44,406 nucleotides of DNA from Cytophagaceae bacterium (GCA_947464365.1 CANHWS010000002.1:1-44406); one strand, 5' to 3'; shown: positions 7,717-17,999, counted from the first letter of the stretch. Notes: generated by a model from the sequence alone, not told the origin. Made by a program: numbers and translations.

Positions 7717-10644
7717 ATGCATAGTCCATTTGCGCGCTTGGCCAAAGGCCTAATTGTCGCCTACTCCTTAGTCAGCCTCACCCTTGGCGCTACCACAAGC
7801 CTTGCTTCTGACGGCCCTCGTGGCAAACAGCAGGCTGCGCTCAACCGCAATAGCCAGCAGCCAGGCACACCGGGCACTGTCAAAATCCACCCTGCCTCTC
7901 ATTATCGTGAGCAGGTCATGATTTTCAAAGTCCTACCAGCCTACCGCGAGCGTTGTAGCAATGACGCCGTCCTTGTCGGAAGTATCCAGAAAATCATCGC
8001 TGACCTTGGCGGCGGCACCATTGCCAAAATGTTCCCGCACCACAAAGCCCCTACCAAGTTCCAGAACGAACGTGGTGAGGCCCTGATTGACCTTTCATTG
8101 GTCTATGAGTTCCGGTACAGCACCAAGACCCCAGTTGCTGATGCTTGTAACCAAATGTTGCTTAGCGGTGCCGTGCAGTATGCCGAGCCATGGTACATCT
8201 ATGCGCCCGTCTTCACTGCCAACGACCCTAGTATTGGACAGCAATACCACATCAACCGCATACGGGCCAATGCTGCCTGGGATATCACCCAAGGTGATAC
8301 CAGTGTGGTTATCGGTATTGTTGATAGCGGTATCGATTGGGACCACCCAGACATGGCCGCCAATATCAAAATCAACTATGCCGACCCGATTGACGGTGTG
8401 GACAACGACAACAACGGCTTCGTCGATGACTACCGCGGATGGGATTTTGGTGGAGCAAATTTCAACACCATCGTCACCGACAACAACCCAATGGTGATGG
8501 GCAACAACAACAACCACGGGTCGCATGTGTCCGGCACTGCAGGTGGCGTCACCAACAATGGCGTAGGCATGGCAGGTGTGGGCTTCAAGTGCAAGATCCT
8601 GGGCCTCAAGTGTTCAGCTGACAATGACACCCGTGCAGGCGGGGCAGGCTTTATCATCAATGGTTACGGTGGTATCACCTACGCTGCTGACAATGGTGCA
8701 GATGTCATCAACTGCTCTTGGGGTGGCCAAGGTTTTGCTAGCTCGTTTGAGCAAGACGTAATCGACTATGCAACCATCAACAAAAATGCATTGGTCGTAG
8801 CAGCCGCAGGCAACAACAACTCCGAGGCTGACTTCTACCCAGCCTACCTTGACAAGGTGCTTTCTGTAGCATCTACCACAACCTCAGATGCCAAGTCTAG
8901 CTTCAGCAACCTGAGCTACAAAGTGAGCATATCGGCCCCTGGTAGCAACATCCAGGCACCGATGTATAACAACGGTTATGGTGCAATGTCAGGCACGAGC
9001 ATGGCAAGCCCAGTGGTTGCAGGCTGTGCAGCCTTGGTCAAATCACAATTTCCGACCTTTGGCGCACGTGAGATTGCAGCTACCCTGCGTGCCACAGCCG
9101 ATAACATCTATACCATCGCCGCAAACCGAAACTTCGCTGGTAAGCTTGGTTCTGGTAGGGTCAATGTCTTTCGTGCCGTCACACTCAACTCTCCAGGTGT
9201 GAGCCTAACCGCTCGCAATATCAGTGATGGTAACGACGGCATCTTTGCCTCTGGCGATACAGTTACTTTCATTGGTACTTACCTCAATGCCTTGTTCCCT
9301 AGCACCCAACGCCTACGTGTTAAGCTAACTTCTTTGGCCCCAACTGTGGTTTCGCTGGTTCAGGATTCATCAGTCCTAGGAGTGCTCAACACTGGCCAGT
9401 CTACCGTGCAAGGCCAACCCTTCAAGATGCGCATTATGCCTGGTGCAACATCAGACCGGGTAGTTGCCTTCCGCCTTGACATCCTCGACAGCAATAACTA
9501 TCGTGAGTCCGTGTATTTTGAGTTCATGATCAACCAGAGCTTCATCAACGTCAGGAAAAACAATATCAAAACCACCATCACCTCTAACGGACGGATTGGC
9601 TATAGTGGCGACCAAGCCACACAAGGCATCGGCTTTTTGTACCGTGACATCCCTACCCTTTTCGAGATGGGCGTCTTGACCTCGTTGGATGCCACCACAG
9701 TTGGCGATTGTATCCGTGATGATGCCCAAGGCTACCGCAAAACCTTCAGCAGCGACAAAAACGTTTACGAAACACTGACCCCAACTGTCGGCAATTATAA
9801 TATCGACAACAAGTTCTCGGCCACAGCTGCCGTGGTTCAGCCCAATATCTCGGTCAAACAACGCACCTACGTGTGGGGCACGGCTGCTGATAGCAACTAC
9901 ATCATTGTCGCCTACAACATCCAGAACAAGTCTGCCACCACCATGACAGGCCTGAACTATGGCATTTTCAGCGACTTTGACATCTCGACCAATGGTGCGA
10001 CAGACGTCGTCAAATGGGAGCGTAGCGTTAACATGGGCTACGTCAAGAGCAATGCCGCTGGCGGCCACTTTGCAGGTATTGGTTTGTTATCGCCTTATGC
10101 TAAAGCCTTCACCCCGATCACCAATGATGGTACAGCTGGTTCTAGGTTCCAGATCTATGATGGCTTTACATTGGCCGAAAAACACCTTAGCCTCAGCTCT
10201 GGTATCGATACCAACAACACAGTCGGTGCCGCCGCAGGCCAAGACGTTTCCATGGTCGCTGGCTACGGGCCATTAACCTTAGCCCCTGGAGATTCGGTAA
10301 CCTTGCTATTCGCCTTGGCTGCTGCCCCAGACCTCGCCACCTTGGTTACCTCGGTCGGCACTGCTGTTACCAAAACGCCGACCATCGTTACAAGCCTTGG
10401 CGAGTCAGCTGTCAATACATCTGCTCTAGTTATCAGCCCTAACCCTGCTAGCCGTTGGCTACGCGTAACTGGCCTTATGGGCGAGCAAATAATGCCTGCT
10501 AGCCTAGTCAACACTAAAGGACAGACCGTTTTCAACACCACCATCAACCCACAAGACCCGATCACCCAGCTTCCAGACCTTAGCCCAGGCATCTATATCC
10601 TTCGGGTGGCAGGTCGTAGCATCAGGGTCGCCATCAGCCAATAA
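7717..10644 (+). CDS. S8 (subtilisin-like) serine peptidase with T9SS sorting domain
   Basis: Complete triad: 'GIVDSGIDWDHPD' (Asp), 'NNNNHGSHVSGTAGG' (His), 'AMSGTSMASPVVAG' (Ser). C-terminal 'VISPNPASRWLRVTGLMG...LPDLSPGIYILRVAGRSIRVAISQ' is T9SS-like. Confidence 0.95.
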   Translation: MHSPFARLAKGLIVAYSLVSLTLGATTSLASDGPRGKQQAALNRNSQQPGTPGTVKIHPASHYREQVMIFKVLPAYRERCSNDAVLVGSIQKIIADLGGGTIAKMFPHHKAPTKFQNERGEALIDLSLVYEFRYSTKTPVADACNQMLLSGAVQYAEPWYIYAPVFTANDPSIGQQYHINRIRANAAWDITQGDTSVVIGIVDSGIDWDHPDMAANIKINYADPIDGVDNDNNGFVDDYRGWDFGGANFNTIVTDNNPMVMGNNNNHGSHVSGTAGGVTNNGVGMAGVGFKCKILGLKCSADNDTRAGGAGFIINGYGGITYAADNGADVINCSWGGQGFASSFEQDVIDYATINKNALVVAAAGNNNSEADFYPAYLDKVLSVASTTTSDAKSSFSNLSYKVSISAPGSNIQAPMYNNGYGAMSGTSMASPVVAGCAALVKSQFPTFGAREIAATLRATADNIYTIAANRNFAGKLGSGRVNVFRAVTLNSPGVSLTARNISDGNDGIFASGDTVTFIGTYLNALFPSTQRLRVKLTSLAPTVVSLVQDSSVLGVLNTGQSTVQGQPFKMRIMPGATSDRVVAFRLDILDSNNYRESVYFEFMINQSFINVRKNNIKTTITSNGRIGYSGDQATQGIGFLYRDIPTLFEMGVLTSLDATTVGDCIRDDAQGYRKTFSSDKNVYETLTPTVGNYNIDNKFSATAAVVQPNISVKQRTYVWGTAADSNYIIVAYNIQNKSATTMTGLNYGIFSDFDISTNGATDVVKWERSVNMGYVKSNAAGGHFAGIGLLSPYAKAFTPITNDGTAGSRFQIYDGFTLAEKHLSLSSGIDTNNTVGAAAGQDVSMVAGYGPLTLAPGDSVTLLFALAAAPDLATLVTSVGTAVTKTPTIVTSLGESAVNTSALVISPNPASRWLRVTGLMGEQIMPASLVNTKGQTVFNTTINPQDPITQLPDLSPGIYILRVAGRSIRVAISQ

Positions 10645-10697
10645 CTGATTGATCGGCTGGCAAGTATCAGTCTAGCCTCTCGTATTGATTTCATATA

Positions 10698-10735
10698 ATG
10701 GCACCTACGCAAACAGCTTAGGTGCCATTTTTTTG
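10698..10735 (+). terminator. Rho-independent terminator downstream of the S8 peptidase
   Basis: Perfect 10-bp stem ATGGCACCTA (10698-10707) / TAGGTGCCAT (10719-10728), then a T-run. Confidence 0.88.
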
Positions 10736-10865
10736 CGGGATGGTTATCTCATGACAGATCCTGCAATCTCGGCCCATTAGCACCAACTCTGGCCATAGTC
10801 CATACCTTTGTGCCCCTGTCTGCCTATTGGCAACACAGGCCATAACCTAACAACCACCAACCCAC

Positions 10866-11955
10866 ATGACAGCCGACCAGTTTCGCGATGTGAAGGAGCG
10901 TATCATCGCCCTGAGGAGGTATCTTTGACTACGATACCAAAAAATCCCAAATAGCCGACCAAGAAACCACCTCACAGGGACCTACCTTCTGGGATGACCC
11001 CAAGGCTGCTGAAATCCTACTCAAGGATATCAAAACCAAGAAAGTCTGGACTGAAGCCTACGAAAAGGTATTGTCTGAACTGGGTGAGCTAGAAGTCCTG
11101 CAAGAGTTTGCCGAGATGGGCGAGGCTACTGAGCTAGAAGTCGATCAAGCCCTGAAAGTCGTCATGACTGTGCTAGAGGAGCTAGAGTTCAAGAAGATGC
11201 TCAGCAACGAAGAGGACCAGCTCAGTGCAATTATCGAGATCAATAGCGGCGCTGGCGGTACCGAAAGCCAAGACTGGGCCGAGATGCTGATGCGGATGTA
11301 CATTATGTGGGGCGAAGCCCAAGGATATGGTGTGCGCGAGGTCAACCTCAATGCGGGCGAAGGTGCAGGGATCAAATCTGCCACCCTCGAGATCGACGGA
11401 GAGTTTGCTTATGGCTACCTCAAGGCCGAAATTGGCGTCCACCGGCTTGTGCGGGTTTCACCATTTGATAGCAACGCCCGCCGTCACACCTCTTTTGCCT
11501 CCGTATTTGCCTATCCATTGGTGGATGATAGCATCCAGATCGATGTCAACCCAGCTGACATTACCTTTGATACGTTCCGCTCTGGCGGCGCTGGTGGCCA
11601 GAACGTCAACAAGGTCGAGACTGCTGTGCGTTTGCACCACCAACCATCGGGCGTGATCATCGAGTGCCAACAAGAGCGGTCCCAGATCATGAACAAGGAG
11701 CGAGCCATCAAAATGCTCAAAAGCCGCCTTTACCAGATCGAGATCGAAAAACGCAATGCCGAAAAGGCCAAGGTCGAAGGTACCAAACAGAAGATTGAGT
11801 GGGGATCCCAGATCCGGAACTACGTCCTGCACCCCTACAAACTCATCAAAGATATCCGGACTGGCGTGGAGCGCACCGATGTGCAAAACGTCCTAGATGG
11901 TGACCTCAATGAGTACATCAAAGCCTTCCTGATGCAGGCACCAGAACCGCTTTAG
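10866..11955 (+). CDS. prfB: Peptide chain release factor 2, expressed by +1 programmed ribosomal frameshift
   Basis: ATG at 10866 opens a 20-codon frame ending ...AGG AGG TAT CTT TGA C (TGA 10926-10928). A +1 shift continues as [13 protein letters not shown]... in frame with ORF 11071-11955, which carries '[24 protein letters not shown]'. Confidence 0.96.
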
Positions 11956-11983
11956 TTAGTTTTAGCACCTGACACCTTACAAC

Positions 11984-12013
11984 ATCCGCAGGCCAGCAAC
12001 TTGCGGATTTTTG
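11984..12013 (+). terminator. Rho-independent terminator downstream of prfB
   Basis: ATCCGCA (11984-11990) pairs with TGCGGAT (12002-12008), then a T-rich tract. Confidence 0.75.
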
Positions 12014-12047
12014 TTTTGAGGCCGACCATCTCAGTACAACACCTTGC

Positions 12048-12719
12048 TTATTCAGTTCGATCCTCCACTAAGGGACGGTGGATTTTATTGAAGCGTTTGG
12101 CCCAGTACTTTTCGGTCAGTTTGGTCTCGTGCACACCCAAGGAGTTACTACTCTGGATAAATTTGATCGTCTTGTCTGGCAATATTTCCGTCACCATCCC
12201 GACGTGCGAAATGATGCCGGGCGGATCGTGGAAAATGACCAAGTCACCTGGCTGGGCCTTGTCCTTCGGGACATCAACCCCGCAGCCTGCCTGCTGATAA
12301 CTAGGACGTGGGATTGCTTTCTTGATACCAGCGTAGCTAGCCATCACCAATCCGCTGCAGTCAATGCCTGCCCTACTAGCCCCGCCATACCGATAAGGAG
12401 TGCCTGTGTACTTACGGGCTTCCTCCACCACCCGCTTTACTTCAAACTTAGTCAGGTGCCGCTTCGGAATTGGCTCCGCACGGGGTACGATCGAGTTGTT
12501 ATTTGTCTTGGCGGTGGACTGGAACGCTGCACCAGCCGCCCTCTTTTTCTTTTTGCGGCCTCGGCATGCCTCGCCGCCAAACAGGAAAGTCAGCAACAGG
12601 CCCCATAACAACAACCTAGACCAGAACCTAAGCACCAACCCTCCTGACCACCAAATATCCACTTTTCTGATTGCGAAATCAGATTGCGGGGGCTGACTCT
12701 GGATTTTGGTAGGTTTCAT
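12048..12719 (-). CDS. NlpC/P60 (C40) family peptidoglycan endopeptidase
   Basis: 'YTGTPYRYGGASRAGIDCSGLVMASYAG...GDLVIFHDPPGIISHVGMVTE' shows the catalytic Cys/His motifs, with an N-terminal hydrophobic segment. Confidence 0.92.
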   Translation of the reverse strand: MKPTKIQSQPPQSDFAIRKVDIWWSGGLVLRFWSRLLLWGLLLTFLFGGEACRGRKKKKRAAGAAFQSTAKTNNNSIVPRAEPIPKRHLTKFEVKRVVEEARKYTGTPYRYGGASRAGIDCSGLVMASYAGIKKAIPRPSYQQAGCGVDVPKDKAQPGDLVIFHDPPGIISHVGMVTEILPDKTIKFIQSSNSLGVHETKLTEKYWAKRFNKIHRPLVEDRTE

Positions 12720-12819
12720 GCTTATTAGCCGACAGGTCGTCTGGGCAAATATGTCAAGACTAAGTTAGCTCAAATTATCAGCATCTAATGGCGTAAGAAC
12801 CAAACCTTAGCATTCAGAC

Positions 12820-13476
12820 TTATACCAAGATCGATATCTGATAAGCCCTAATCCCCAAGGCCTCCGCCCCTCTGATGTCCTTCTCGAGGCTATCACCAAC
12901 CATAATGCAATCATCAGGTGATAGGCCCAACTTTTCCATACCGAGATTAAACATGGCTGCGACAGGCTTCTCGACACCAGCCTCCTCACTGCTAACCATA
13001 AACCGAACGTAGTCCGCAAGCCCCAAGACTATTGCCTTCTGGTGCTGTATTGCAGCTGTCAAGTCCGTCAAAAGGCAAACATTAATATTGGCCTCACGGC
13101 ATTGTTCCAGAAACACCTTGGCCTCAGGCAATAGACTGATGGTCTTAAGAAAGGTATCCCAATAAACCTGCTCGAACAACAAAGAGGCCTCAAAGTCAGT
13201 ACGTCCAAGCAAGCCCTCAACCAACTTTTGCCCATACAACAGCCTACTATGAGATGCCGCCTGACCCTCCAGATCATGATGTACCCGTGTCCTCGCTACC
13301 CTATAGGCTGACTCAAATGCAATGCCATCAACCCCAAGATGCTCCTGAAGAGCCTTCGCAGCAACAGCCTGTGCCAACTGATGGCTAGGTTGATAAGGAT
13401 ACAAGGTGTTATCGATATCCAGCAATACCCCTTTAACACCAGTAAGATCAATCAACTCGAAGCCAAGTACTTGCAT
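12820..13476 (-). CDS. HAD family hydrolase
   Basis: 218 aa: 'GVLLDIDNTLYPY' (motif I), 'CLLTDLT', 'EKPVAAMF', 'CIMVGDSLEKDIRGAEALGIRAYQI' (motif IV). Confidence 0.9.
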   Translation of the reverse strand: MQVLGFELIDLTGVKGVLLDIDNTLYPYQPSHQLAQAVAAKALQEHLGVDGIAFESAYRVARTRVHHDLEGQAASHSRLLYGQKLVEGLLGRTDFEASLLFEQVYWDTFLKTISLLPEAKVFLEQCREANINVCLLTDLTAAIQHQKAIVLGLADYVRFMVSSEEAGVEKPVAAMFNLGMEKLGLSPDDCIMVGDSLEKDIRGAEALGIRAYQISILV

Positions 13477-13552
13477 AGGATAAGGCAGAAGTATAGAGGA
13501 AAAAACAAGAGACCTAGTTCATTTTATCATAAGATAGGTAAGAACTAAAGTC

Positions 13553-14125
13553 CTACCACAAATCAGGGCGCTTGGTACAGACAGCCTCAAGATCCATACC
13601 CACTAACTTATCCCGGAACTCAGCGATGCGGTCAGTGCTATAACCCTGCAACTCAGGGCTAACCAGACATAACTTAAAATGCTGCTTCAGGACCTGATAC
13701 GTTTCAGCTGTTAAGGGCATCTCATGGAAACAATCCACCCAAACCCAGTCTATCTTCCCTGCAAAAGCCAAACAAAAATCGATCGGTTCGTACTCACTAA
13801 ACCGAATGGCAATCTTGCGCTCACCCATCCGCATATACTTGATTAGGTAGGGTAAGGACAGGTCCAGGAAGAAGTAATTGGGCACCCCATGCTTGGCCAA
13901 TAGCCGCAAAATCTCAGCCTCAATCCCCTCCGTCTTGACATTCAGGATGATAAGGGCATGGTCATACTGGGCCAAGAAGTCATCAAAACGCTCTCCTGTC
14001 ACAAATGGGTCGTGGTGAAGGATGATGTCCTTACCCTCATACCGAAGATCAAGCTCAATGCCATATTGCTTCGGGACTGTAGCCAGCTGGGCAATGGTAT
14101 TAATACGGTGGGCTATCTTGAGCAT
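13553..14125 (-). CDS. Compact glycerophosphodiester phosphodiesterase-like TIM-barrel protein
   Basis: 190 aa: 'AHR' near the N-terminus, 'IELDLRYEGKDIILHHDPF' matches GDPD catalytic HR / ExD / H motifs. Confidence 0.6.
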   Translation of the reverse strand: MLKIAHRINTIAQLATVPKQYGIELDLRYEGKDIILHHDPFVTGERFDDFLAQYDHALIILNVKTEGIEAEILRLLAKHGVPNYFFLDLSLPYLIKYMRMGERKIAIRFSEYEPIDFCLAFAGKIDWVWVDCFHEMPLTAETYQVLKQHFKLCLVSPELQGYSTDRIAEFRDKLVGMDLEAVCTKRPDLW

Positions 14126-14319
14126 AGACTGTAGTAAACGTAGGACCGTGGCTAGAGCTGTGGTTTATGCAAAATAGCGACAGCGACCACCCAAAGGCAA
14201 GCCCGACTAAAACGTTTGTCGATGCGCCAAACGATCAAACAAAAGAAGCAAGCTGTATCTACCTCATTAACAACAAGATAGCAAATCGGATCCTCGGAAA
14301 CAAGGCCAGAGTTAGTCAC

Positions 14320-14349
14320 AAAAAAAATCCTGACCTTGCGGTCAGGATT
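14320..14349 (-). terminator. Rho-independent terminator of the ribosomal protein operon
   Basis: Perfect 10-bp stem AATCCTGACC (14326-14335) / GGTCAGGATT (14340-14349). The minus-strand loop is GCAA, followed by a U-tract (A-run 14320-14327 on +). Confidence 0.92.
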
Positions 14350-14374
14350 CTGTATTGATATAGGGTAATCAGGA

Positions 14375-14644
14375 TTACCAGCTAGACTTGGTGATGCCCG
14401 GGATCTTGCCAGCAGAAGCTAGCTCGCGGAACTGGTTCCGGCAGATACCAAACTGACGCATATAGCCACGAGGACGACCGGTCAGTTTGCAACGATTGCG
14501 TAGACGTACAGCCGAAGAGTTGCGCGGAAGTGCATCAAGTGCAACCCAGTCGCCAGCCTCTTTAAGGGCAGCACGCTTCACTTTGTACTTGGCAACGAGG
14601 TGCTCACGTTTGCGCTCGCGCGCTTTGATGGATTCTTTGGCCAT
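14375..14644 (-). CDS. rpsN: Ribosomal protein uS14
   Basis: 89 aa '[21 protein letters not shown]...[40 protein letters not shown]'. Confidence 0.97.
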   Translation of the reverse strand: MAKESIKARERKREHLVAKYKVKRAALKEAGDWVALDALPRNSSAVRLRNRCKLTGRPRGYMRQFGICRNQFRELASAGKIPGITKSSW

Positions 14645-15204
14645 TACTCTTCGTTATTTTTTTGGTTAGCAAAAGGCATACCGAATGCTTTCAACAACTC
14701 AAAAGACTCTTCGTCGTTTGTAGCTGTGGTCACAAAGGTAATATCCATACCAGTGATTTTGCTCACTTTGTCAATCTGGATCTCAGGGAAGATGATCTGC
14801 TCCTTAACACCTAGGGTGTAGTTGCCACGACCATCAAAACCTTTATCAGATACGCCTTTGAAGTCACGCACACGTGGCAGAGCAATGCTCACCAAGCGGT
14901 CGATGAACTCGTACATACGCTCGCCCCGGAGGGTAACGCGTGCACCGATAGGCATGTTCTCGCGGAGTTTGAAGTTACTGATCGCAAGGCGGCTTTTGGT
15001 CGGGACAGCTTTCTGACCAGTGATGGTCGTAAGCTCTTCAACGCCGATATCCACCAGCTTTTTGTCAGCAACGGCAGCGCCGATACCTTTGTTGATACAA
15101 ACCTTCGTGATTTTCGGGATTTGCATCACGCTCTTGTACTGAAACTTCTCTTTCAGGGCAGGAGCAATTTCCTTATCGTATTTTTCTTTAAGACGAGCGC
15201 CCAT
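14644..15204 (-). CDS. rplE: Ribosomal protein uL5
   Basis: '[42 protein letters not shown]...[27 protein letters not shown]'. Confidence 0.97.
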   Translation of the reverse strand: MGARLKEKYDKEIAPALKEKFQYKSVMQIPKITKVCINKGIGAAVADKKLVDIGVEELTTITGQKAVPTKSRLAISNFKLRENMPIGARVTLRGERMYEFIDRLVSIALPRVRDFKGVSDKGFDGRGNYTLGVKEQIIFPEIQIDKVSKITGMDITFVTTATNDEESFELLKAFGMPFANQKNNEE

Positions 15205-15206
15205 GA

Positions 15207-15542
15207 CTAGATGAATTTTTGGGTTTGCTTAGAATAACGTTGGTTTTTGCCTTTGTCATTCTTCTTGATACCTACTTTGGGTGTTGGATTGCCATCAACA
15301 AGCAAAACTAGGTTGCTGATGTGCAAGGCGGCCTCCTTCTGGATGATGCCTCCTGACTGCGGATCTTGTGCGGTAGGCTTAACGTGGCGCTTAACCATGT
15401 TTACACCCTCGACAATTGCACGGTTCTTGACCGCATCGACACTGACAACAGTTCCCTGTTTGCCTTTCTGATCACCAGCGATTACTTTCACAGTATCGCC
15501 AGCCTTGATTTTGAGCTTAATACGCTTCTCGTCCTTTACCAT
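15207..15542 (-). CDS. rplX: Ribosomal protein uL24
   Basis: '[26 protein letters not shown]...[36 protein letters not shown]'. Confidence 0.97.
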   Translation of the reverse strand: MVKDEKRIKLKIKAGDTVKVIAGDQKGKQGTVVSVDAVKNRAIVEGVNMVKRHVKPTAQDPQSGGIIQKEAALHISNLVLLVDGNPTPKVGIKKNDKGKNQRYSKQTQKFI

Positions 15543-15546
15543 GATC

Positions 15547-15915
15547 TTAGAGTACCTCAGGGGCCAGTGAAACGATTTTCATGAATTGCTTTTCGCGGAG
15601 CTCGCGGGCTACTGGGCCGAAGATACGCGTGCCACGTGGCTCGTCTTGGGCGTTCAGCAACACAACTGCGTTGTCGTCAAAGCGGATGTATGAACCATCT
15701 TTACGACGGATCTCTTTACGAGTCCGGACGATGACGGCTTTAGAGACAGTTCCCTTCTTGAGGTTGCTGCTAGATAGGGCTGACTTGACAGTTACAACAA
15801 CTTTGTCACCCACTGAGGCATACCGGCGGCCTGTGCCACCCAATACGCGGATAACAAGTACCTCTTTGGCACCACTGTTATCGGCTACGTTGAGTCTAGA
15901 TTCTTGCTGTATCAT
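15547..15915 (-). CDS. rplN: Ribosomal protein uL14
   Basis: '[44 protein letters not shown]...[28 protein letters not shown]'. Confidence 0.98.
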   Translation of the reverse strand: MIQQESRLNVADNSGAKEVLVIRVLGGTGRRYASVGDKVVVTVKSALSSSNLKKGTVSKAVIVRTRKEIRRKDGSYIRFDDNAVVLLNAQDEPRGTRIFGPVARELREKQFMKIVSLAPEVL

Positions 15916-15917
15916 GA

Positions 15918-16214
15918 TTACTTAGCCCTCTCTAAAATTTCTACGAGGCGCCACCTTTTTGTCTTAGACAATGGGCGGGTCTCCATTATACGAACTGTAT
16001 CGCCGATGTTGCACTCGTTCTTTTCGTCGTGTGCATGGAACTTTTGGCTCCTGGTCATGAATTTACCATATACTGGGTGCTTTACCTTGCGGTCAACAAT
16101 CACAGTGATGGTTTTCTCCATTTTATTGCTTGTCACTCGTCCTACCCTTTCCTTGCGGAAGGCGCGGCCTTCTGCGGCTACGTGGGCGTGAGTGGTTTCC
16201 ACTACGTTTTCCAT
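15918..16214 (-). CDS. rpsQ: Ribosomal protein uS17
   Basis: '[79 protein letters not shown]'. Confidence 0.97.
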   Translation of the reverse strand: MENVVETTHAHVAAEGRAFRKERVGRVTSNKMEKTITVIVDRKVKHPVYGKFMTRSQKFHAHDEKNECNIGDTVRIMETRPLSKTKRWRLVEILERAK

Positions 16215-16231
16215 GTTGTTAAGGGTTTGGG

Positions 16232-16429
16232 TTATTTAGCCAATTCGCGTTTGCGAATTTCGGTGGCGATACGAGCGACATCACGACGGGCGATACGCAG
16301 CTCCGAACTATTGGTGCTTGGCGTAATGTTGTGCGCGAAACGCATTTTTGAATAGCGGGAACTCTGGGTGGCTAATTCGGTCGATAGCTGCTCCAGGTTC
16401 AGTTTGCTTAGGTCTTGCTTCTTGCTCAT
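16232..16429 (-). CDS. rpmC: Ribosomal protein uL29
   Basis: 65 aa in the conserved rplP-rpmC-rpsQ position; ends '[23 protein letters not shown]'. Confidence 0.93.
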   Translation of the reverse strand: MSKKQDLSKLNLEQLSTELATQSSRYSKMRFAHNITPSTNSSELRIARRDVARIATEIRKRELAK

Positions 16430-16469
16430 GGCTTGATGCTAGGTTTTTAAGGGTGAAGGAACCTGAGGG

Positions 16470-16895
16470 CTATGCCTCATCAACGTAATCAGGACGAACA
16501 ACGATGCTAGTACGCAACGGCAGTTTCATACATGCAAGGCGGAGCGACTCGGTGGCTACTGCCAACGGAACGCCACCACTCTCGAACAAAATGGTGCCAG
16601 GCTTAACGCATGCTACCCAGTATTCTGGTGCACCCTTACCTTTACCCATCCTTACTTCGGCAGGCTTCTTAGTGATCGGCTTATCTGGGAAGATACGCAC
16701 CCACACTTGGCCTTCGCGCTTCATGGCACGAGTTACTGCAATACGCGCGGCTTCAATTTGCCGTGCCGTAATCCATCCCTCCTCCAGCGACTTGATAGCA
16801 AAGTTGCCAAAAGCGATGCGGTGTCCGCGAGTCGCTAGGCCCTTTACTCTACCCTTTTGCATCTTCCGATACAGGGTTCTTTTTGGCTGTAACAT
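16470..16895 (-). CDS. rplP: Ribosomal protein uL16
   Basis: '[100 protein letters not shown]'. Confidence 0.98.
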   Translation of the reverse strand: MLQPKRTLYRKMQKGRVKGLATRGHRIAFGNFAIKSLEEGWITARQIEAARIAVTRAMKREGQVWVRIFPDKPITKKPAEVRMGKGKGAPEYWVACVKPGTILFESGGVPLAVATESLRLACMKLPLRTSIVVRPDYVDEA

Positions 16896-16932
16896 CGGTT
16901 TGTCGTGTTAGTGTCTCGATAATATTGCAGCG

Positions 16933-16994
16933 GGTGGTTTGCGAAGCCACCATGCCGACCATAAAGTACCCCTGCGAGACTTAACAGGGGTACT
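16933..16994 (-). promoter_or_regulatory. Two strong hairpins in the 198-nt rpsC-rplP intercistronic spacer
   Basis: AGTACCCCTG (16965-16974) / CAGGGGTACT (16985-16994), a perfect 10-bp stem. Also GGTGGTTTGCGAAGCCACC (16933-16951), an 8-bp stem with one wobble. Confidence 0.6.
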
Positions 16995-17093
16995 GGTCAT
17001 TGATTGTTTGTTTGAGTTCTGTTCTGCTAAGCAAGGCCGAACGAGACCAGGGATTGGGGGGCGCTTGTCGCAGATCAGCGGTTAGACCGATGA

Positions 17094-17975
17094 CTACCGA
17101 CGCGGACCACCTGGGCCACGGCCGGCACCACCACCAGGGCGATTGCCACCGCCACCTGGGCCACCACCCGGACGACCACCTGGGCCACCAGGACCACGGC
17201 CACCGCCACCAGCTCCTCCACGGTCGTTACCACCACGGCCACCGCCACCACGGCGCTGTCCACGGTCGTCACCGCCACGGTTGTTACCTTCGAAGCCGCC
17301 ACCTACTAGGTTGGCTTCTTGGTTGCTAGCGTTAGGGCTAAGATCTGGTTTGCCGTAGATCTCGCCAGTGAAAACCCATACTTTGATGCCGATCTTGCCA
17401 TAAACGGTAAGGGCTTCAGAGATGGCGTAGTCAATGTTTGCACGCAATGTGTGCAACGGGATACGGCCTTCTTTGTACATCTCGGTACGGGCCATTTCGG
17501 CACCACCAAGACGTCCGCTGAGTTTTACTTTGATGCCTTGAGCGCCAACACGCATAGCGCTGCTGATGGCTTGTTTCATGGCACGGCGGAAGCTAATCCT
17601 GGCTTCGAGCTGCTGAGCAATGCTTTCGCCAACTAGGCGGGCATCAACCTCAGGACGCTTGATTTCGTAGATGTTGATCTGAACATCTTTGCCAGTGATT
17701 TTCTTGAGCTCTTCCTTGATCTTGTCAACCTCGGCGCCACCTTTACCGATAACAACACCCGGACGGGCAGTGTTGATCGTGAGGGTGATACGCTTAAGGG
17801 TGCGTTCGATAATGACACGAGAGATGCCCCCTTTCGGGATACGAGCCGATACATACTTCCGGATTCTCTCGTCTTCTACTAGTTTGTCGGCAAAGTTATT
17901 GCCACCAAACCAGTTGCTGTCCCAGCCTTTGATGATGCCAAGACGAAAACCTACGGGGTTTATTTTTTGTCCCAT
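17094..17975 (-). CDS. rpsC: Ribosomal protein uS3 with Gly/Arg/Pro-rich C-terminal extension
   Basis: '[32 protein letters not shown]...[52 protein letters not shown]' is uS3. The last 62 residues are '[23 protein letters not shown]...GRGPGGPRR'. Confidence 0.97.
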   Translation of the reverse strand: MGQKINPVGFRLGIIKGWDSNWFGGNNFADKLVEDERIRKYVSARIPKGGISRVIIERTLKRITLTINTARPGVVIGKGGAEVDKIKEELKKITGKDVQINIYEIKRPEVDARLVGESIAQQLEARISFRRAMKQAISSAMRVGAQGIKVKLSGRLGGAEMARTEMYKEGRIPLHTLRANIDYAISEALTVYGKIGIKVWVFTGEIYGKPDLSPNASNQEANLVGGGFEGNNRGGDDRGQRRGGGGRGGNDRGGAGGGGRGPGGPGGRPGGGPGGGGNRPGGGAGRGPGGPRR

Positions 17976-17999
17976 TGCTTGATTATCTGGTTATAGGTA

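Noticed and set aside
9451-10068. 205-aa minus-strand ORF inside the S8 peptidase gene
   Set aside because: Fully antisense to a well-supported peptidase with a T9SS end; composition is typical of shadow ORFs from codon bias, with no recognisable motif.
11458-11886. 142-aa minus-strand ORF within prfB
   Set aside because: Antisense to conserved RF2 coding sequence; no motif or promoter.
12078-12608. 176-aa plus-strand ORF opposite NlpC/P60
   Set aside because: The minus-strand frame has clear C40 catalytic motifs; this is a shadow ORF.
14213-14233. CGTTTG...CAAACG inverted repeat beyond the ribosomal operon terminator
   Set aside because: Only 6 bp, no T-run and no positional link to a gene start; expected by chance in 44 kb.
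17000-17329. His/Gly-rich plus-strand ORF (109 aa) and similar low-complexity ORFs
   Set aside because: Reverse-complement shadow of the GGN/CGN-rich rpsC tail; not an independent gene.
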